A stretch of DNA of 20,261 bases, taken from positions 1-20,261 of the forward strand of contig CAAFZB010000016.1 of NCBI GenBank assembly GCA_900767405.1, read 5' to 3'. Origin of the DNA: Rikenellaceae bacterium (lineage in GTDB: Bacteria; Bacteroidota; Bacteroidia; Bacteroidales; UBA932). The translations under genes were made by a program, and so were the position numbers. Positions 6,890 to 14,293 of this stretch are shown here, piece after piece. Positions within the stretch are counted from its first letter, which is position 1. Every line of letters starts with the position of its first letter. The notes beneath the pieces were generated by a model, which made no database searches, was not told the DNA's origin, and was given only the letters and a program-made list of their open reading frames with translations.

Positions 6890-8428
6890 ATGCTGGTTAG
6901 TGTGACTGCCGCAAAATGTGTGGGCGTAGAGGCCGTAAAGGTGATTGTAGAGGCGGATATAGCTTCGGGGATAGGGGTTCATATTGTAGGTTTGCCGGAC
7001 GTGGCGGTACGGGAAAGCCTGTTGAGGACATTTACGGCGCTGGAAGCGCTTGGATTCAGGATTCCAGGGAAAAAGATAGTCATAAACCTGGCGCCTGCCG
7101 ACCTCAGGAAGAACGGAAGCGGTTATGACTTGCCCATAGCTGTGGCTATCATTGCGGCGAGTTCCCAGAGGAATCTGGTTCGGGCGGGGGATTTCGTTAT
7201 GATGGGTGAGCTCGGGCTAAACGGTGAGCTGCGCGCAATCCCGGGAGGCCTGCCGTTCGCGCAGATGGCCGGGAAGGAAGGGTTCGCCGGAGTGATACTG
7301 CCGGTGGATTGCGCGCGGGAAGCGGCCGAATTCGAGGTTACCAAGGTATATGGTGCCGCTACTCTGATGGATGTTATCAGGATTCTTGAAGGGGAGGACC
7401 CCTGCGATGACCTGCTTGTCGCTGGTAGCGGCGCCCTGTCGGCAAAGCCCGTACTTTATTCCGGATGCGACTTTGAGGACATAGTAGGGCAGGAGGCGGC
7501 AAAAAGAGGTGCGGAAATAGCTGCTGCAGGCGGACATAATCTTCTTCTGATTGGAGCTCCTGGCTCGGGAAAGACTTCCCTGGCTAAGGCGATGGCCGGA
7601 ATATTGCCGCCGATGACAAGGGATGAGGCTCTTATGACAAGCAAGATACACTCGATATGTGGGAAACCCGGCGTTGGAAGCTCATTCTGGCGTCCATTCC
7701 GTTCTCCTCATTACAGCGCATCGCTTGCAGCGATAATAGGCGGTGGAGGAGGAGACTCGATTCTCCCGGGGGAAGTGAGCCTGGCCCATAACGGAATATT
7801 GTTCCTGGATGAATTCGGACAGATGCCCAGAAGTGTTATCGAGGCTCTCAGGGGGCCTCTCGAAGACCGACGCGTAACAATATCCAGGCTCCGTTCCAAA
7901 GTGGACTATCCGGCTTCTTTTATGATGGTAGCGGCTTCCAATCCCTGCCCCTGCGGGTACTGGGGAGAAGGGGACAGATGCAACTGCACGCCTTCGCAAA
8001 GAATAAACTATCTTTCAAAGCTTTCCGGACCCATCCTGGACCGGATAGACCTTCACGTGAGGGTGAAGACGGTTGATCCGTCGCTGACGATGCAAAAGGG
8101 TGGGGAAGAGACCAGCAGCCAGATAAGGGCCAGGGTATGCCGGGCAAGAGAAATACAGTTGGAACGTTTCAAAGGCGCCACCATACATACGAATGCCGAG
8201 ATGGACAACCGTATGATAGAAAAATTCTGCAGGATGAGTGATGAATGCCGCAACGTTATGCTGCGTCTGATGCAGAGCGCAGGCCTGTCTATGCGTTCAT
8301 ACTTCAGAATCATCAAGGTAGCCAGAACAATCGCCGACCTCGAAGGCTGCGTGGAAATTACTCCGGAACATCTTCTGGAAGCCGCATCTTACAGATTTTT
8401 GGACAAAGGTTTGATTTCCAGCTTGTAA
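6890..8428 (+). CDS. comM: YifB/ComM family Mg-chelatase-like AAA+ ATPase
   Basis: A 512-residue cytoplasmic AAA+ protein. Order of parts: an N-terminal Lon-protease-like ChlI domain (about 20-140, with NLAPADLRKNGSGYDLP and MGELGLNGELR); a Mg-chelatase ATPase domain with Walker A GAPGSGKT (222-229) and Walker B ILFLDEF (Asp307, Glu308); a cysteine cluster NPCPCGYWG...CNC after residue 347, conserved in this family; SGPILDRID; and a C-terminal helical domain. In Vibrio and Haemophilus ComM is a hexameric helicase that drives branch migration during natural transformation; its role in Bacteroidota is not settled. It follows the lipoprotein gene by one base. Its last 40 bases overlap the end of the convergent propeller gene. 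Confidence 0.95.
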   Translation: MLVSVTAAKCVGVEAVKVIVEADIASGIGVHIVGLPDVAVRESLLRTFTALEALGFRIPGKKIVINLAPADLRKNGSGYDLPIAVAIIAASSQRNLVRAGDFVMMGELGLNGELRAIPGGLPFAQMAGKEGFAGVILPVDCAREAAEFEVTKVYGAATLMDVIRILEGEDPCDDLLVAGSGALSAKPVLYSGCDFEDIVGQEAAKRGAEIAAAGGHNLLLIGAPGSGKTSLAKAMAGILPPMTRDEALMTSKIHSICGKPGVGSSFWRPFRSPHYSASLAAIIGGGGGDSILPGEVSLAHNGILFLDEFGQMPRSVIEALRGPLEDRRVTISRLRSKVDYPASFMMVAASNPCPCGYWGEGDRCNCTPSQRINYLSKLSGPILDRIDLHVRVKTVDPSLTMQKGGEETSSQIRARVCRAREIQLERFKGATIHTNAEMDNRMIEKFCRMSDECRNVMLRLMQSAGLSMRSYFRIIKVARTIADLEGCVEITPEHLLEAASYRFLDKGLISSL

Positions 8429-9678
8429 GACCCATTCCCTTTTTTCTTCAATTTGAGGACAACGTTCCTTACCAGATTGTCTCCGTTCTCATTGCCCTTC
8501 ATATACATATTGTTGGGGTGGAACGAGTCGAAGGAAACGACGGCACGGTCGCCTTTTGGATGCATCTCCATAGCCCGGCAACGGAAGCCCCAGGGGCTCT
8601 TGGAGTCGAAGCCTTCGCGACGGTGCATATCGGTGAGGTGAATCATCCTGCCGGTATCTATGTCATACAGATATACAGGAAGATCGTTGTAATGGGCATA
8701 ACCACCGTCCCAGCGGTCCAGAAACAGGATGGCGTTGAACTTTTCGAAATAGATATTGCCGTAGGTGGCTTTGCAGTCTCCCGGTCCGAAATCGGGGAAG
8801 AAGAAAAGGTCTTCGATCTTTTCGGGATCGATAATCCCGTTATCTGCCCTTGAGCATCTCCAGAAATGATGGTTTTCTTTCCAGTCATCGGAGGCCCACC
8901 ACATAAAGTCTTTTGTGAAAACGGCATTCAACATTCTCCATTTCGCCCTGTCATCCTTGTCAAGCTGGGAGAAATTCTCGCCGTCTGCACTTGCATAAAT
9001 TGCTGCGTTGCGGTCTCCGGTAGTAAAATATACCGCTCCGGAATAGGGATCTTCCTGTGCGGTGTGGAAATGTTTGGTTCCCACCTTGTAGGGGAAATCT
9101 ATCGGCCTGCTGGCCTTGACCTGCCAGTTGTCGGGATTCATAATGTCTCCCGATACCTTCCATCCGTTGCAGCTGCGCAGGTTCGCCCGGGTATATTCTG
9201 CAAAATACAGAGCATTGTACCTGTGGGAATAGTGTGGCCCGCAGTTCTGCAGCCAGCCTGTAGGCTTGAGCCTGTCTCCGAAGTCGATGATGTGCTGCCT
9301 GTAACCCTCGGCGGCTACGGCAACGATGGGGTTTCTTCTGTGAATGTTGTCAATGCTTACGCTATACGGAGCATCTATCTGTTCCTGAGTATACAGGCCC
9401 CCTTCGAACTGGCTGTCAAAGACAAAAAGGATATCTCCGGAAGGCAGAACGAAAGTGGAATAGAATTTTGACTCGATGCCATCCGGCCTTTCGAATCTGA
9501 ACAGCTCCCTGACAGGGGAATAAGTTGTTCTTGAGGAGTAAAAAATATCTGTCGCTTCATCGTACCATAGAACGGAGTTTTCTCCCCAGCACCTGAGTGT
9601 CAGTCGCTCCCGGGCCGCAGCGTCGATTGCCGCAAGGCCAAGAGCCATTGCAATGAAGCAACAGAATATTTTTTTCAT
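8389..9678 (-). CDS. Secreted beta-propeller-like protein, distantly sialidase-like
   Basis: A 429-residue exported protein. MKKIFCCFIAMALGLAAIDAAA is a signal peptide with a plausible cleavage near Ala22. The mature part is rich in Trp, Tyr, Phe and Asp and reads as repeated four-stranded blades. HFHTAQEDPYSGAVYFTTGD (203-222) followed by SADGENF (230-236) resembles an Asp-box blade (S-x-D-x-G) of BNR or sialidase-like propellers. I see only one such box and not a convincing catalytic set, so enzyme activity is not claimed. It may bind or cleave a glycan. Its start lies 7 bases after the OmpA stop, implying cotranscription. Its 3' end overlaps comM by 40 bases on the opposite strand. Confidence 0.75.
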   Translation of the reverse strand: MKKIFCCFIAMALGLAAIDAAARERLTLRCWGENSVLWYDEATDIFYSSRTTYSPVRELFRFERPDGIESKFYSTFVLPSGDILFVFDSQFEGGLYTQEQIDAPYSVSIDNIHRRNPIVAVAAEGYRQHIIDFGDRLKPTGWLQNCGPHYSHRYNALYFAEYTRANLRSCNGWKVSGDIMNPDNWQVKASRPIDFPYKVGTKHFHTAQEDPYSGAVYFTTGDRNAAIYASADGENFSQLDKDDRAKWRMLNAVFTKDFMWWASDDWKENHHFWRCSRADNGIIDPEKIEDLFFFPDFGPGDCKATYGNIYFEKFNAILFLDRWDGGYAHYNDLPVYLYDIDTGRMIHLTDMHRREGFDSKSPWGFRCRAMEMHPKGDRAVVSFDSFHPNNMYMKGNENGDNLVRNVVLKLKKKGNGSYKLEIKPLSKNL

Positions 9679-9685
9679 AAAGAGT

Positions 9686-11014
9686 TTACTTGTTCAAAGA
9701 GGAAATGATTACAGAACGGCTGCACTTTTCGTCCTTAAAGAACATATAGTCGACACCGCCGTGGTATTCGATTTCCAACTGCTCGGGATTGACTCCGAAT
9801 TCCTTGACGAGAACGTCCTTTACGGCATTTGCACGTTCCTTTGAAAGCATCTCGTTGTGGTCTTTGGTAGCTGTCTGCTTGTCTGCGAAACCTCGGATGA
9901 GGAATTTTTCGCCCGGGCAGGACTTGATGTAGTCGGCTGCGGCCAGAATCTTGGCTTTCTCCGTATTCCTGATAGCCCAGCGGTCGACAACAAAGGTTAT
10001 GATAGTCCAATATGACCTGGGAGCCGCGGCTTCGGAAAGTTTGGCTGTAAGTTCCCTGTTCTTCTCCTGAAGTTCTCCAATTCTGCGCTCCGATTCGGAG
10101 AGTTTGCCCTCTGCGTCGGAAATGGCTGCATCCTTGCCTGCAACGGCTTGGTCAATGTCGGAAAGAATACCCTTTGCAACTGCAGCGGACGTTGCGGCTG
10201 CCGTTGTAACGGGAACCCACTCATAAGAGGCGACCTTTCCGGTCTTGGTGTTCTTGCGGTCTACGAATCCGAACCTGTAGGATGCTCCAACGGTGAGTCC
10301 CAGCATACCGTCCAGGGGAATATTCTTGATATCCATTGATGAAGTGTAGCCAATACCGTTGAATGTGTCGGAGATAAGAGCGCCTCTGATGGCAAAGCCA
10401 ATGCGCCAGGCACGTGAGAGCCTGAACATAAAGTTAAGTCCTGCATTGAAGGAAGCGCCTACCGGGTAATATTTGTTTACGTGGGAAGCGGGAATGACGA
10501 CACCGCCGCCAAGATAGCCGGTCCAGTCAAAAATTCTTTTGGGATTATATCCCCAGAACAGGTTGGTCAGGTCAAAATTGGCCTTTGCGAACAGGTTGGC
10601 ATATGCTCCGTACGCCCTGTGGAAGCCCTCTTTATACACGGGGTCATTCTCCCTCATAAACGTGGCGGTCTTTGCATCGCCCGGCTTGTAAATGCCGGTG
10701 TATCCGGCAACGTTCAATCCGATACCGATTCCAAAGACAGGGGAAGCCCATTTCTGGATATAGAGGTCGAGTCCCGGCATCCACCAATCCTTGGGGTGAA
10801 AATCTCCACGGGAAAACAGACGTTGATATTCGGCGAGATAAGCCTGCGCTCCCACCATAAATCCAAATTCCCAGTTCTTGCTGAAGGAATTTGCGAGCAT
10901 AAGGCTGTCCTGTTCTACGGCAATGGCAGAATCAAGCTGCGTTTTGGTTTCATTGTTCGCCATAGAACTGATGCCTATGAGCAGAATAGAAACGGCAATG
11001 ACAAGTTTTTTCAT
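9686..11014 (-). CDS. OmpA-family outer membrane protein
   Basis: A 442-residue outer-membrane protein. Residues 1-19 are a signal peptide (MKKLVIAVSILLIGISSMA). Roughly 45-255 form an aromatic-rich beta-barrel ending SYRFGFVDRK. A charged heptad stretch near 285-335 (KDAAISDAEGKLSESERRIG...) is a probable coiled coil. The last 100 residues are an OmpA domain with IRGFADKQ and SKERANAV, retaining the Asp and Arg that bind diaminopimelate of peptidoglycan. It should tether outer membrane to cell wall. The frame extends 11 codons upstream, but ATG 11014 gives the signal peptide and lies behind a good promoter. It is followed by the propeller gene and preceded by the anti-sigma/barrel gene. Confidence 0.93.
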   Translation of the reverse strand: MKKLVIAVSILLIGISSMANNETKTQLDSAIAVEQDSLMLANSFSKNWEFGFMVGAQAYLAEYQRLFSRGDFHPKDWWMPGLDLYIQKWASPVFGIGIGLNVAGYTGIYKPGDAKTATFMRENDPVYKEGFHRAYGAYANLFAKANFDLTNLFWGYNPKRIFDWTGYLGGGVVIPASHVNKYYPVGASFNAGLNFMFRLSRAWRIGFAIRGALISDTFNGIGYTSSMDIKNIPLDGMLGLTVGASYRFGFVDRKNTKTGKVASYEWVPVTTAAATSAAVAKGILSDIDQAVAGKDAAISDAEGKLSESERRIGELQEKNRELTAKLSEAAAPRSYWTIITFVVDRWAIRNTEKAKILAAADYIKSCPGEKFLIRGFADKQTATKDHNEMLSKERANAVKDVLVKEFGVNPEQLEIEYHGGVDYMFFKDEKCSRSVIISSLNK

Positions 11015-11044
11015 ATTTTGATAAGAAATTTTGGCTAAAACGCT

Positions 11045-11076
11045 CAAATATAGGACTTTTTATCAAAAATATGAAA
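11045..11076 (-). promoter_or_regulatory. Promoter of the OmpA-family gene
   Basis: Read leftward, TTTC (11076-11073), a 20-base spacer and TATATTTG (11052-11045) match the Bacteroidota promoter with one change in the -33 element. The box ends 30 bases before the ATG. It means OmpA and the propeller gene can be expressed independently of the upstream sigma factor. Confidence 0.65.
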
Positions 11077-11099
11077 TATTGTGAAAGGAAAATTTTTGT

Positions 11100-12326
11100 T
11101 TACAGGTCGAATTTCAATCCCAGATTGCCTCCGATAAGAAGCTGTTTTTCTGTACGGATGCTCTTGGGCTGGCTGTTCTGGAAGTAATATCTTGCAGATG
11201 GCTCCAGGAACAGTCCGAGGTGGCGGGTTAGTTTAGCCTCTATCCCGACACCCAGTTTTATGGAGAACTGCGGGGCTTTCACAGGGTCGCGGAAACGGAT
11301 TTCCGATTGAGGCCCGCGGATTGTATAAATATTTGATATACAATACTCTATCTCTCCTCCAACAAGGGAATATACATTTATTTTGCGATTTTGGAAAAGA
11401 TTCAGGTTAAGATTGACGGGGATGCCGATATAGTGCATATGGTGGAGAACGTTCCCCTCGACAGTGTTTGCGCCCAAAGCGTCAATCTCGGTATAAACTC
11501 CTTCGAAACTCCTGGTAAGAAGGGAATAATCGATTCCGGTGTCGATGCTGAATATTCCACCCAAGGGGATATTCAATCCTATGCCGAAACTTATGGGAAC
11601 GCCGTAAACAGATGCTCCGCTTTCGTAAATACCACTTTTGAGCTCTTCACTTTCAAAAATTCCTCCGGCTCTCATCGGGTTCTTCGAAATGTGGCTCACG
11701 CCAATGTTCTGCCCGATGGCCCCGCTTGCCGTAGCACGGATTCCACCGGTCTTGGAGCCGGAAAGCAGGTCTTCCCGTTCCATCCGTTCAAAGATGCCCG
11801 AATCATATTGCTGTACCGGTTCATTGGCCGGTGCCGTCGCAACCTGCCGCTCTTCGGCCAGAGGCGCAGTCTGCTCCTCTTTTTCGGCTGCGGGCGCAAC
11901 GGGGCTCTCTTCGTTTTCAATGACAACCGGTTCGGTTGCGACCGGAGCCGAGTCGAATTCTTTTACCGAAGGGACCTTGTGACCGACGATTTCCCTTGAC
12001 ATAGCGGCTGCATATTCGGATTCGTCTTTTGAAGGAATCTGCAGGGCGATGCCTTGAACAGGGACATCCTCAACGGTGGCGACTGCATCGGAAGCCTTGA
12101 AGGAGGCTTCCTGAACAGGTTGGGATACTACCAGGGCCAGCGCCAGAACAGCTGCTGCTCCGGCAAGGCCCAAAGCCCAGATCCAGGCGCCCCTGCCGCT
12201 TTTTGCCGGAACTGGGGCGAGCCGGCTTTCTATGCCTTTCCAAACGCCTTTCGACGGTGTTACCGAGGCGTTTTCAAGCATAGCTTTGAGCTTGGAATCT
12301 ATATTGTCAAATTCGTTTTTCTGCAT
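11100..12326 (-). CDS. Putative anti-sigma protein fused to an outer-membrane beta-barrel
   Basis: A 408-residue protein with an unusual layout. Residues 1-45 are polar and should be cytoplasmic, with a helical P-x(3)-W-x(2)-I-x(3)-L stretch (24-36, SKGVWKGIESRL). Residues about 46-68 form one membrane helix. Residues 70-200 are a flexible Ala/Pro/Glu/Val-rich linker. From about 205, and clearly from 240, alternating strands (YGVPISFGIGLNIPLGG, HYIGIPVNLNLNLF, GLFLEPSARYYF) end in LGLKFDL, like a small outer-membrane barrel. The start is one base after the ECF sigma stop, so the gene is the expected position for an anti-sigma factor. I infer that the N-terminus holds the sigma factor and the barrel senses the outer membrane. 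Alternatively the helix is an unusually distal signal sequence. Confidence 0.7.
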   Translation of the reverse strand: MQKNEFDNIDSKLKAMLENASVTPSKGVWKGIESRLAPVPAKSGRGAWIWALGLAGAAAVLALALVVSQPVQEASFKASDAVATVEDVPVQGIALQIPSKDESEYAAAMSREIVGHKVPSVKEFDSAPVATEPVVIENEESPVAPAAEKEEQTAPLAEERQVATAPANEPVQQYDSGIFERMEREDLLSGSKTGGIRATASGAIGQNIGVSHISKNPMRAGGIFESEELKSGIYESGASVYGVPISFGIGLNIPLGGIFSIDTGIDYSLLTRSFEGVYTEIDALGANTVEGNVLHHMHYIGIPVNLNLNLFQNRKINVYSLVGGEIEYCISNIYTIRGPQSEIRFRDPVKAPQFSIKLGVGIEAKLTRHLGLFLEPSARYYFQNSQPKSIRTEKQLLIGGNLGLKFDL

Positions 12327-12327
12327 C

Positions 12328-12891
12328 TTATAAATCCTTAATCTTTTCCTGTAACATTGCCTTCGCCCTTGAAAGTTGAGAGCGTGACGTCACTTCGGAA
12401 ATTCCAAGTTCGGCCGCAATTTCCTTGTGGCTGAAACCTTCTACGACATACATATTGAAAACAGTCCTGAATCCTGCCGGGAGCTCGGATACCATCTTCA
12501 GAAGTTCCTCGTAGGACAGTCTGTCGACGACACCGGGATTTGTGTCAGCGGCGTTCCACGCGGCGTCCACATCTTCGCTCTGCTTCAGAATGTCGTTTTT
12601 CCTCAGGGACATCAGTGCAGTGTTGACAAAGATCTTGCGGGCCCACCCCTCAAAGGAACCGTCTCCCAAATATGTCCCCAGCTTCGAAAACAAGGTTACG
12701 AATCCGTCCTGAAGAACATCTTCCGCCAGTTGTCTCTCTCCCATATAGCGCAGACAAAGCGCCAGCATTTTGGGTGCGAGCATATCATAGACGGCTTTCT
12801 GAGCGCGCCGGTCGCCTTTTTTGCAGTCTGCAAGGACTTGCTCCAGGCTTTCCCGATTTATAAGATGCAATTTCTGGCTGAAAAGTTGCAT
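12328..12891 (-). CDS. ECF-type RNA polymerase sigma factor
   Basis: A 187-residue sigma-70 family protein. Region 2 covers about 25-95: RAQKAVYDMLAPKMLALCLRYMG, then the -10-recognition core LAEDVLQDGFVTLFSKL and SFEGWARKIFVNTALMSLR. Region 4 covers about 130-185, with LPAGFRTVFNMYVVEGFSHKEIAAELGISEVTSRSQLSRAKAMLQ forming the helix-turn-helix. There is no region 3, as usual for ECF factors. The next gene starts one base after its stop and is the likely anti-sigma partner. Its promoter region (58 bases) is shared with the divergent TPR-envC pair. In Bacteroidota such pairs usually answer envelope or nutrient signals; the signal here is unknown. Confidence 0.95.
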   Translation of the reverse strand: MQLFSQKLHLINRESLEQVLADCKKGDRRAQKAVYDMLAPKMLALCLRYMGERQLAEDVLQDGFVTLFSKLGTYLGDGSFEGWARKIFVNTALMSLRKNDILKQSEDVDAAWNAADTNPGVVDRLSYEELLKMVSELPAGFRTVFNMYVVEGFSHKEIAAELGISEVTSRSQLSRAKAMLQEKIKDL

Positions 12892-12908
12892 CCTAATGTC
12901 GTATTTGA

Positions 12909-12940
12909 TTTACGAAAATAACCAAATTGTGCTAATTTTG
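12909..12940 (+). promoter_or_regulatory. Promoter of the TPR-envC pair, very short leader
   Basis: TTTA (12909-12912), a 20-base spacer and TAATTTTG (12933-12940) form a Bacteroidota promoter with one change in the -33 element and an exact -7 box. It ends 9 bases before the ATG at 12950, so the leader is only a few bases. It overlaps the leftward sigma-factor promoter. Confidence 0.55.
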
Positions 12941-12944
12941 CAAT
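12913..12944 (-). promoter_or_regulatory. Probable promoter of the ECF sigma gene
   Basis: Read leftward, ATTG (12944-12941), a 20-base spacer and TATTTTCG (12920-12913) match the consensus with one change in each element. The -7 box ends 21 bases before the ATG. It overlaps the rightward promoter of the TPR gene almost completely. Confidence 0.4.
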
Positions 12945-12949
12945 CATAT

Positions 12950-14293
12950 ATGAGAAAAGAGCTATCCCTCATATTCTTGTGTTTCTGCCTGTCCGCCGCC
13001 GCCCAGAAGCCTGCAGGCAGGGTGGTCTCGGAAAACATCCTGGTGGACGCGGTGACATTGATAGACAGGGGGGACTATTCCAAGGCCTTGTCTATTCTTG
13101 AATCTGTAACAAAACGGGACTCTCTGAACGATGCCCTCTGGTACTATTCCGGCCTGTGCCGTTATTCCTCAGGAGCCGTAAAGGAATCTGTCCCCGATTT
13201 TGAAAGGGCCGTGGGGCTTGACAGCACAAACCTGTATTACAAGAAGGCGCTGGCATCCACTCTTCTGGAACTGGGGCAGGGACGCAGGGCGGCAGAAATA
13301 TTCACCTTGCTCAAGGAGAAGAATCCGGCGGTGTACCGCAATGCCCGCCAGTTGTGCCTTATCGGCGACGCCTATATGATGGCGGGAGACGATTCTCTGG
13401 CGATGGACAATTACCGGGAAGCGCTGCTGTTCGATCCTGGGTACACCCCGGCAATCATAGGACTTACGGAATATTACCGTGCCAGGGGCAATATGCCGGC
13501 GTTCTTCGTAAATCTGGAGAAAATAGTCCGTGACCCTGCTGTCGAGACCGGGGCCAAGACAAACTATCTGAACAACCTTTTCAAGTATGTCGACGCAAAA
13601 TTCTTCCGCAGCTGGAACGTGCAGTTGGACTCCCTTGTATGCGGAACGGTGGAAAGCGCTCCGACAGACTCCGCCGCCCTGCGGTTTGCAGGGGAATGGT
13701 TCTACGGGACCGGCCGTGTCCGGAAGGGAAAGGAATACTTCGGCCGCTGGCTGAGGGAGTACCCCAATGATTATGAGCCCCGTAACGTGCAGATGGAATT
13801 GGCATCCGTCGATGCCGATTATGATGAATTCTACGCCCAGTGCGACACCCTGCTTTCCCAGGACCTCAAACCGGACCAGAGAGTCCACGTTCTGAGTCTG
13901 CTGGGTGACAATCTCTACCAGACCGGCAACAAGAAGAAGGCGTATGCCGCATACGAGCAGGCACTGAAGATAGACCCGGAATATGTCCCTGTGCTCAACA
14001 ACTACGCCTATTTCCTGAGCCTGGACAGGAAAAAACTGTCGAAGGCCCAGAAAATGAGCAGGATTACAGTGGACAAGGAACCGGACAACGCAACTTATCT
14101 TGACACATACGGTTATATTCTCTATCTTCGCGGAAAGGCGGCCCAGGCAAAGCCGTATTTCAAGAGGGCGATGATGTTCGGGGGAAAGCAGAGCAAAGAC
14201 GTGCTGGAACATTATTCCGCTGTCCTTGATGCGCTGGGAGAGAAGGATCTGTCCAATTATTTCCTGATGCTGTCCAAAGAAACCAAGCAATGA
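12950..14293 (+). CDS. Exported tetratricopeptide repeat protein
   Basis: A 447-residue TPR protein. MRKELSLIFLCFCLSAAAQ is a signal peptide, so it acts in the periplasm or at the outer membrane. TPR units are visible near the N-terminus (ILVDAVTLIDRGDYSKALSI; LWYYSGLCRYSSGAVKESVP; IGDAYMMAGDDSLAMDNYRE). Others lie near the C-terminus (LGDNLYQTGNKKKAYAAYEQALKIDPEYVPVLNNYAYFL; DTYGYILYLRGKAAQAKPYF), with a more divergent middle. The frame is open for 43 codons upstream, but only ATG 12950 gives a signal peptide and lies downstream of the promoter. Its TGA overlaps the ATG of the EnvC gene by 4 bases, so it is probably a scaffold working with that cell-wall protein. Confidence 0.9.
   Translation: MRKELSLIFLCFCLSAAAQKPAGRVVSENILVDAVTLIDRGDYSKALSILESVTKRDSLNDALWYYSGLCRYSSGAVKESVPDFERAVGLDSTNLYYKKALASTLLELGQGRRAAEIFTLLKEKNPAVYRNARQLCLIGDAYMMAGDDSLAMDNYREALLFDPGYTPAIIGLTEYYRARGNMPAFFVNLEKIVRDPAVETGAKTNYLNNLFKYVDAKFFRSWNVQLDSLVCGTVESAPTDSAALRFAGEWFYGTGRVRKGKEYFGRWLREYPNDYEPRNVQMELASVDADYDEFYAQCDTLLSQDLKPDQRVHVLSLLGDNLYQTGNKKKAYAAYEQALKIDPEYVPVLNNYAYFLSLDRKKLSKAQKMSRITVDKEPDNATYLDTYGYILYLRGKAAQAKPYFKRAMMFGGKQSKDVLEHYSAVLDALGEKDLSNYFLMLSKETKQ

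Noticed and set aside
12821..12949. Upstream 43-codon extension of the TPR protein
   Set aside because: It overlaps the sigma-factor gene and the promoter, and would bury the signal peptide that begins at ATG 12950.
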